Source: F1-20-MAGs119 sp041164425 (GTDB lineage Bacteria > Actinomycetota > Acidimicrobiia > Acidimicrobiales > Ilumatobacteraceae). Taken from it: a stretch of 10,108 nucleotides of DNA. Positions 5,665 to 10,108 of the stretch are shown piece by piece. The position numbers and the translations under genes were made by a program. The stretch covers positions 1 through 10,108 of the forward strand of contig JBEAPO010000134.1 in NCBI GenBank assembly GCA_041164425.1, in the 5' to 3' direction. A model generated the notes under the pieces. The model did no database searches and was not told the DNA's origin. It saw nothing but the letters and a program-made list of their open reading frames with translations. The stretch's first letter is position 1. Each line of letters begins with the position of its first letter.

Positions 5665-7656
5665 GTGGGCTCTGACCAGACAGCAGGACGGGAATCCGTC
5701 GAACTCGCCAAACAGGTGCAGGCCCTTCAGCCCGACATCGACGTCGCGCCACGCGAAGACGACCACGATCACCAACACGGTGGGGGCCACCAAGTTGGCA
5801 CCGTTGCACTGGCGCTCGGCGCACTGGGAGTGGTCTACGGAGACATCGGCACCAGCCCGCTTTATTCGTTGAAAGAGACCTTCACCGAGAAGTCACACGT
5901 CATGACCGTCGACCGGATCAACGTGTTCGGTGTTTGCTCGCTCGCCTTCTGGGCCCTCATCCTCATCATCTCGGTGAAGTACCTGATGTTCGTCATGCGC
6001 GCCGACAACAAGGGCGAGGGAGGCATCCTCGCCCTCACGGCACTGGTCAGCAGCGACGCGGAAACTGACAGGAAGCGAAGCCGACGTCGCAGCCTTCTCG
6101 TCGCGCTCGGAGTTTTCGGAACTGCGCTTCTTTACGGCGATGGCATCATCACTCCTGCGATTTCCGTCTTGAGCGCCGTCGAGGGCCTTGAGGAAGTGTC
6201 GACGTCGTTCACCGATTGGGTCGTACCCATCGCCGTCGTCATTCTGCTTGGCCTTTTCGTCGTTCAACGGCGCGGGACGGGTGCCGTGGGCAAAGTGTTC
6301 GGCCCGATCATGTTGCTGTGGTTCGCCACGCTTGCGATCGTGGGACTCTCGAAGGTGATCCCCGACCCGGGCATCATCCAGTCGGTGAATCCCTATTACG
6401 CAGTGAAGTACTTCACGCACGAGCCGGGTCACGCGTTCTTGTCGCTCGGGTCGATCTTCCTCGTCGTCACCGGCGGTGAAGCCCTCTACGCCGACATGGG
6501 CCACTTCGGCCGCAAGCCGATCATGTTCGGCTGGTACGGCATGGTGCTGCCTTCACTCGTTCTCACCTATTGGGGCCAAGGCGCTTTCCTTCTGAGGAAC
6601 CCCGAGGACATCGAGAGCGTGTTCTTCCGCATGGTCCCCGAATCGATCGTCCTGCCGATCGTCATCCTCGCCACGTTGGCAACGATCATCGCGTCTCAGG
6701 CGTTGATTTCGGGTGTGTTCTCACTGACCGCACAGGCCGTGCAGATGGATTATCTGCCGCGCATCAAGGTAGTCCACACGTCCAGCAAGCACTACGGCCA
6801 GATCTACGTGCCGCTGGTGAACTGGTTGCTGATGGTGGGCTGCGTTGGCCTCGTCATCGGCTTCCAGACGGCCAGCAACCTGGCGGCGGCCTACGGCATC
6901 GCGGTGACGATGACGATGGCAATAACGACGCTGATCTTCTACCGCGTGCTCACCGACGGCTGGGGCTGGAGCGGCGCGAAGGCAATGCTCGTGTGCACTC
7001 CGATGCTGATCATCGAGATGGGGTTCCTCGGCGCGAACCTCGTCAAGATCCCCCACGGTGGCTGGTTCGCACTCGCCGTCGGCATCTTGCTGATGGTGCA
7101 GATGCAGACGTGGCGACGCGGACGCGCACTCGTCGCTCAGCGCATTCATCGCGGCGAGAAAGAGATCCGTCCGTTCCTCGACGGAGTCGAGTCGATGACC
7201 CGCGTCGAGGGCACGGCGGTCTTCATGTTCAAGGACTTCGGCAAGGCCCCGCCAGCGCTCGTCAACAACCTGCTACACAACAAGGTGCTCCACAAGACGA
7301 CCCTCATCGTCTCGGTCGACACGGCTGGCGAGCCCCGCGTTGCCCCGGAAGAACGCGCAATCATCACCAAAGTCGCGCCGGGCGTCTTCCAGGTGCAGTT
7401 GCGGTTCGGATTCATGGACGAGCCGAACGTTCCTGCGACGTTGCAGCGCATCGACCACCCCGGCTTCGAGTACAACGCCGATGACGTCACCTACTTCATC
7501 GGCCACGAGTCGATCGTGGCCGGCAAGGCCCCCGGCATGAACCCCCTTGCAGAGCATCTGTTCGTGATGTTGAACCGCGGCGCCGACAGCGCCGTGCGCT
7601 TCTTCAACCTGCCGACCGACCGCGTGTTCGAGGTCGGCTCGCGGGTCGAGATCTAG
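5665..7656 (+). CDS. kup: Kup family low-affinity potassium transporter
   Basis: Inner-membrane K+:H+ symporter of the KUP/HAK/KT family, 663 residues against about 620-ish for enteric Kup. Signature segments: GVVYGDIGTSPLYSLKE (55-71), NKGEGGILAL (115-124), YGDGIITPAISVLSAVEG (157-174) and GGEALYADMGHFGRKP (270-285). D60, E173 and E272 are the acidic membrane residues expected to bind or couple K+ and H+. Twelve helices run to about residue 480, followed by the normal soluble C-terminal domain (482-663). Odd feature: a roughly 43-residue N-terminal extension containing H34, H36, H38 and H42 among Asp and Gly, a possible metal or pH-sensing patch. Start GTG 5665 follows a TAGCCT hexamer; a GTG at 5716 is an alternative, and TM1 excludes anything later. 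The stop is duplicated just downstream in a 13-bp tandem repeat. Confidence 0.97.
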   Translation: MGSDQTAGRESVELAKQVQALQPDIDVAPREDDHDHQHGGGHQVGTVALALGALGVVYGDIGTSPLYSLKETFTEKSHVMTVDRINVFGVCSLAFWALILIISVKYLMFVMRADNKGEGGILALTALVSSDAETDRKRSRRRSLLVALGVFGTALLYGDGIITPAISVLSAVEGLEEVSTSFTDWVVPIAVVILLGLFVVQRRGTGAVGKVFGPIMLLWFATLAIVGLSKVIPDPGIIQSVNPYYAVKYFTHEPGHAFLSLGSIFLVVTGGEALYADMGHFGRKPIMFGWYGMVLPSLVLTYWGQGAFLLRNPEDIESVFFRMVPESIVLPIVILATLATIIASQALISGVFSLTAQAVQMDYLPRIKVVHTSSKHYGQIYVPLVNWLLMVGCVGLVIGFQTASNLAAAYGIAVTMTMAITTLIFYRVLTDGWGWSGAKAMLVCTPMLIIEMGFLGANLVKIPHGGWFALAVGILLMVQMQTWRRGRALVAQRIHRGEKEIRPFLDGVESMTRVEGTAVFMFKDFGKAPPALVNNLLHNKVLHKTTLIVSVDTAGEPRVAPEERAIITKVAPGVFQVQLRFGFMDEPNVPATLQRIDHPGFEYNADDVTYFIGHESIVAGKAPGMNPLAEHLFVMLNRGADSAVRFFNLPTDRVFEVGSRVEI

Positions 7657-7670
7657 GTTCGAGATCTAGG
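7646..7670. repeat. 13-bp tandem duplication at the end of Kup
   Basis: TCGAGATCTAGG occurs at 7646-7657 and again at 7659-7670, period 13 bp; the single base between copies is T, and G follows copy two. Copy one encodes the last Kup residues and its TAG (7654-7656); copy two is non-coding and its end forms the TAGGGT hexamer of the next gene. Confidence 0.9.
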
Positions 7671-7672
7671 GT
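7667..7672 (+). promoter_or_regulatory. Leaderless-type -10 (TAGGGT) of the hydroxyacid dehydrogenase
   Basis: TAGGGT ends 7 nt before the ATG at 7680, with no Shine-Dalgarno between, so this gene may have its own leaderless promoter despite sitting only 23 bp after Kup on the same strand. The hexamer straddles the end of a short tandem duplication. Confidence 0.5.
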
Positions 7673-7679
7673 CGGGTCC

Positions 7680-8660
7680 ATGCCACACCTGCCCACGATC
7701 GCGGTGTGCTACCTCGCCGGCGTCGACTCGACACAGATCGAGGAACGTCGCGGTCCCTCGCGTATCACCGACGCACTCCCCGACCATCCGATGCTCGACA
7801 TGCGCGACCGCACACCCGACGATCTCGGTGAATCGGAACGCAAACGCATGGACGATGTCGAGATCGCCTTCATCCTCGACATGCCCGATTACATATTCGA
7901 CGCGTTCCCGAATCTCAAGTGGATTCACTCATTGAAGACCGGCCACGATCACATACCGCTCGACGAACTGCGCAAGCGCGGCATACGACTGACGAACGGC
8001 GCGGGTACGGCCGCGACAGAGATCGCCGAGTTCGTCATCGCACGAATTCTCGAGCACTGGAAGCGCCTGCCCCAGATAGCCGCACAGCAAGCCGAGCATC
8101 GTTGGTACCCGGCCTTCGGTCGCGCCTTGTCCGATACGAACATCGTGCTGGTGGGCTACGGACCGATCAACCAGGAAGTTGCTCGCCTGCTCGCACCGTT
8201 CAATGTGAATCTCGCCGCCGTGCGCCGGTCGGCTGCTTCCGAATCGGCTGGCGTCGCACGCACGGTGTCGTTTGACGATCTGCACGACGTTCTCGCCGAT
8301 GCCGATGCAGTGGTTGCCGCAGTTCCGTCGAATGCAGACACGACGGGCCTCTTCGACGCCGCCGCGTTCGCCGCGATGAAATCCGGCTGTTTCTTCGTCA
8401 ACGTCGGTCGTGGCACCGCTGTGGTGGAACCCGACTTGATGCAGGCCCTCACGTCGGGCCACCTGGGTGGCGCTGCACTCGACGTCGCTTCAGAAGAGCC
8501 GCTGCCGGTCGACAATCCCCTCTGGGACTCGCCGGCGCGTATCTCACCCCACAGTTCGGCCACGCTTGCCAACACGATGCGTCGTGTCCACGACCTCTTC
8601 ATTCGCAACGTGGGCCTGTACTCCACGGGCGTGCGCCTCGACAACGAGGTCGATATCTAG
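7680..8660 (+). CDS. D-isomer-specific 2-hydroxyacid dehydrogenase family protein
   Basis: Cytosolic NAD(P)-dependent enzyme interconverting a D-2-hydroxyacid and a 2-oxoacid (glyoxylate/hydroxypyruvate reductase or phosphoglycerate dehydrogenase relatives); 326 residues, typical. The substrate domain covers about 1-105 and the C-terminal tail; NLKWIHSLKTGHDHI (78-92) and the GAGTAATEIAEFVIA loop (107-121) are family features. The nucleotide domain (about 110-290) has VGYGPIN (158-164), a GxGxxG motif with the third Gly replaced by N164. The catalytic triad is complete: R244 (NVGRGT), E273 (DVASEEPLP) and H291 (ISPHSS), so the enzyme is probably active. Start ATG 7680 follows a TAGGGT hexamer by 7 nt. 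A hairpin terminator begins at its stop codon. Exact substrate unknown; no serine-biosynthesis or photorespiration neighbour helps. Confidence 0.92.
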   Translation: MPHLPTIAVCYLAGVDSTQIEERRGPSRITDALPDHPMLDMRDRTPDDLGESERKRMDDVEIAFILDMPDYIFDAFPNLKWIHSLKTGHDHIPLDELRKRGIRLTNGAGTAATEIAEFVIARILEHWKRLPQIAAQQAEHRWYPAFGRALSDTNIVLVGYGPINQEVARLLAPFNVNLAAVRRSAASESAGVARTVSFDDLHDVLADADAVVAAVPSNADTTGLFDAAAFAAMKSGCFFVNVGRGTAVVEPDLMQALTSGHLGGAALDVASEEPLPVDNPLWDSPARISPHSSATLANTMRRVHDLFIRNVGLYSTGVRLDNEVDI

Positions 8661-8707
8661 GCGGTTGCACCGCCATCTTTTTCTGCTCAGGCGGTTGCAC
8701 CGCCATC
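8659..8707. repeat. 19-bp perfect direct repeat (each copy a hairpin)
   Basis: AGGCGGTTGCACCGCCATC occurs at 8659-8677 and 8689-8707, separated by 11 nt (TTTTTCTGCTC). The right copy encodes, on the minus strand, the last residues of SDR2 (DGGATA) and part of its TGA; the left copy is intergenic and acts as terminator stem. Each copy contains the GGCGGT/ACCGCC inverted repeat, so the two can also pair with each other. Confidence 0.95.
8660..8682 (+). terminator. Rho-independent terminator of the hydroxyacid dehydrogenase
   Basis: GGCGGT-TGC-ACCGCC (8660-8674) forms a six-pair, GC-rich stem with a 3-nt loop, followed by ATC and five T. It begins at the last base of the stop codon (TAG 8658-8660). 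The hairpin is an exact copy of sequence from the end of the facing SDR gene. The T-run follows only the first copy and reads correctly for + strand transcription. Confidence 0.65.
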
Positions 8708-9448
8708 GACTACCACCGTCTGGCCGGTGACGAAGGCGGCGAGTTCCGAGACGAGGAACAAAGTGACGCGGGCGATGTGATCGGGCTGGCCGGCGATGCG
8801 CAGCGGGTTGGCCGCGATGGCCGCATCGATGTCGAGCCCACCCGCCTTTAGTGGAGCCATCTGCTCTTGAACTCCTGGGGTGTCGATGATGCCGGGGGCG
8901 ATCGCGTTCACGCGGATGCCACGCGGCCCGAGTTCGTTCGCGAACGCGCGGGTCAGCGCGATTACTGCGCCCTTCGAGGCGGAGTAGGCGGTGATGTTCG
9001 CGCCACCGCGGATACCTGCGATCGACGCAAGGTTGACGATCGCTCCACCGTTCTTCATCGCCCGGGCCGCCTCGCGAGCCGCGCTGTATTGGGCACGTAC
9101 GTTCACCTCGAGCATCTTCGTCACGAACGAGTCGGCGACCTTGTCGATGGGGCCGGTCGTCGGGTAGATGCCCGCGTTGTTCACGAGAATGTCGAGGTTG
9201 CCACCGCGCGCAGCCGCCGTCACGGCTGCCGACAACTGATCAGCGTTGGTGATGTCGCAGGTGACGAACGTTCCGCCAATGTCCTTCGCTGTTGCCTCGC
9301 CGGAGGCATCGAGATCAGCCACCGTGACGTTGGCACCCGCCGCGGCGAGGCGTTCGGCGATTGCCCTGCCGATACCTTTCGCCGCACCCGTGACGAGAGC
9401 GTTCTTTCCTGAGAGATTCAGCAGTGTTTCGTTTTCGGGTGTGACCAT
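8687..9448 (-). CDS. SDR family oxidoreductase (SDR2)
   Basis: Complete classical SDR of 253 residues, cytosolic, NAD(H)-preferring. Motifs: VTGAAKGIG (19-27), D45 in VADLD ending beta-2, D65 in CDIT, LVNNAG (88-93), N116, catalytic S142 (LASIAG), Y155 and K159 (YSASK), APGIIDTP (184-191), and the C-terminal TGQTVVVDGG (241-250). It resembles FabG-like and secondary-alcohol dehydrogenases; substrate not determinable. The start ATG at 9448 is preceded by a TAACGT hexamer 6 nt away and has no Shine-Dalgarno. It is divergent from the P450 gene with only 22 bp between start codons, which suggests linked expression and perhaps oxidation of the P450's alcohol product. Convergent with the hydroxyacid dehydrogenase, 26 bp between stops; its last coding bases are duplicated there as a terminator. 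Confidence 0.95.
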   Translation of the reverse strand: MVTPENETLLNLSGKNALVTGAAKGIGRAIAERLAAAGANVTVADLDASGEATAKDIGGTFVTCDITNADQLSAAVTAAARGGNLDILVNNAGIYPTTGPIDKVADSFVTKMLEVNVRAQYSAAREAARAMKNGGAIVNLASIAGIRGGANITAYSASKGAVIALTRAFANELGPRGIRVNAIAPGIIDTPGVQEQMAPLKAGGLDIDAAIAANPLRIAGQPDHIARVTLFLVSELAAFVTGQTVVVDGGATA

Positions 9449-9454
9449 ACGACG

Positions 9455-9464
9455 ACGTTAGTGT
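9455..9464. promoter_or_regulatory. Back-to-back -10 hexamers sharing a TA (SDR2 / P450)
   Basis: ACGTTAGTGT reads as TAGTGT on + (9459-9464), 6 nt before ATG 9471, and as TAACGT on - (9460-9455), 6 nt before ATG 9448. The hexamers share TA at 9459-9460. The whole gap is 22 bp, so both transcripts should be leaderless and two polymerases could not occupy the site together. Same decamer pattern ANNNTANNNT as at 695-704. Confidence 0.6.
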
Positions 9465-9470
9465 CGGCGC

Positions 9471-10108
9471 ATGCAGCGGAATGACGCGAGCGGCGCGAGG
9501 ACGGTGCCCTTCAGCCTGATGTCCGATGAGTTCCAAGCCGATCCGCCGGCGATGTTCGCCGCGATGCGCGACGAGTGCCCCGTGCACCACGCAACCGAAC
9601 CCGCCCCGCACTACAGCCTGACCCGCGAGGCCGACGTCGCGGGTTCGCTGCGCGACGACGCAACATGGTCATCGAAATTCGGGCCGGGCCTCGCCTTCGG
9701 TGAGCCGGGAAGCGGCGTGCTCGTGTCGAGCGATCCACCGGCGCACACGGCCGAGCGTCTTGCCATCACACGCATCTTCAAGCCCTCCGCCATCGAAGCG
9801 ATGGAAACCGACATCCGCACGCTCGTGTACGGCCTCGTCGACGGTTTCCGCGAACGCGGACGCGGCGACATCGTCGCTGATCTCGGAATGCCGGTTCCGT
9901 TGACGATCATGTGTTGGATGCTCGGCACGCCGGTCGAGGACATCGACAAGTTCCGCAACTGGGTTCTGCCGATGGCCGAAGCAGTCGCCTACGTCGGTGG
10001 TCGTCAGGCCAACGACACGGTCATCAACGCGTACAAGAGCTACGGCGAGTACTTCGGTGCGCACATTCGCAGTCGCGTGGCCGCCGTCGAAGCGGGCGAC
10101 GACATACC
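9471..10108 (+). CDS. Cytochrome P450, N-terminal half (runs off window)
   Basis: The first 212 residues of a soluble bacterial P450 (usual length about 400), a heme monooxygenase that would need a ferredoxin/reductase pair not seen here. No membrane anchor. The C-helix is diagnostic: SDPPAHTAERLAITRIFKP (87-105), with H92 and R96 placed to contact the heme propionates. Residues 131-150 (GRGDIVADLGMPVPLTIMCW) match the D-E helix region of class I bacterial CYPs, and the LGTPVEDIDKFRNW stretch (151-164) follows as usual. The I-helix, ExxR and heme-Cys motifs lie beyond 10108, so activity and CYP family cannot be judged. ATG 9471 follows TAGTGT by 6 nt with no Shine-Dalgarno. Divergent from SDR2; the pair may process one substrate. 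Confidence 0.94.
   Translation, partial: MQRNDASGARTVPFSLMSDEFQADPPAMFAAMRDECPVHHATEPAPHYSLTREADVAGSLRDDATWSSKFGPGLAFGEPGSGVLVSSDPPAHTAERLAITRIFKPSAIEAMETDIRTLVYGLVDGFRERGRGDIVADLGMPVPLTIMCWMLGTPVEDIDKFRNWVLPMAEAVAYVGGRQANDTVINAYKSYGEYFGAHIRSRVAAVEAGDDI

Noticed and set aside
5574..5711. 46-residue N-terminal extension of the lipoprotein (ATG 5711)
   Set aside because: It would bury the signal peptide and lipobox internally and overlap the Kup start; the TACGTT hexamer supports ATG 5573.
6570..7484. Long open frame (304 codons) on + inside Kup
   Set aside because: It lies wholly within the strongly supported Kup gene in another frame; the translation is Arg/His/Pro-rich with no family motif, as expected for a GC-rich shadow frame.
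8659..8707. Possible CRISPR-like or attachment-site repeat
   Set aside because: Only two copies, 11 nt between them, no integrase, cas or tRNA gene nearby; the right copy is SDR coding sequence, so a local duplication is enough.
9471..10108. Truncated or pseudogene P450
   Set aside because: The frame is open to the window edge with normal codon use and intact C-helix; the missing half is due to the window boundary.

Overview
GC-rich, tightly packed DNA that looks like a free-living actinobacterium. The gene mix (SDRs, P450, LLM flavin oxidoreductase, carotenoid-cleavage-type oxygenase, DHA2 transporter, Kup) and the many apparently leaderless starts would suit Acidimicrobiia such as the Ilumatobacter group, but that placement is inference from style, not from a marker gene. 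I see no rRNA, tRNA, CRISPR array, insertion sequence or phage gene. No gene-free stretch exceeds 100 bases.

Layout. Positions 1-641 (-): SDR oxidoreductase missing its C-terminus at the window edge. 712-882 (+): a 56-residue Cys-rich 'MCR' protein whose start lies inside a CsoR-operator-like palindrome. 879-2429 (-) and 2442-3806 (-): a 14-helix MFS transporter gene 12 bp downstream of a carotenoid-oxygenase-family gene, presumably one operon. 3901-4932 (+): luciferase-like flavin-dependent oxidoreductase, divergent from the oxygenase. 4899-5573 (-): small secreted lipoprotein, convergent with and overlapping the previous gene. 5665-7656 (+): Kup potassium transporter. 7680-8660 (+): D-2-hydroxyacid dehydrogenase. 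8687-9448 (-): second SDR. 9471-10108 (+): N-terminal half of a cytochrome P450.

How they may work together. The oxygenase/MFS operon with the divergent flavin oxidoreductase looks like a small module that cleaves and moves an aromatic or isoprenoid compound; the substrate cannot be read from the sequence. The P450 and SDR2 share a 22-bp divergent control region and could act in series (hydroxylate, then oxidise the alcohol). Kup and the lipoprotein are housekeeping or envelope functions in a divergent pair.

The most notable signal is regulatory. Seven genes have a TANNNT hexamer 6-9 nt before the start codon with no leader and no Shine-Dalgarno, and in two divergent gaps back-to-back -10 hexamers share their central TA. 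Two local duplications copy gene ends into new roles: a promoter hexamer (7646-7670) and a terminator hairpin (8659-8707). I found no convincing new defence or mobile system. The best candidate for something undescribed is the MCR mini-protein with its operator-like promoter.
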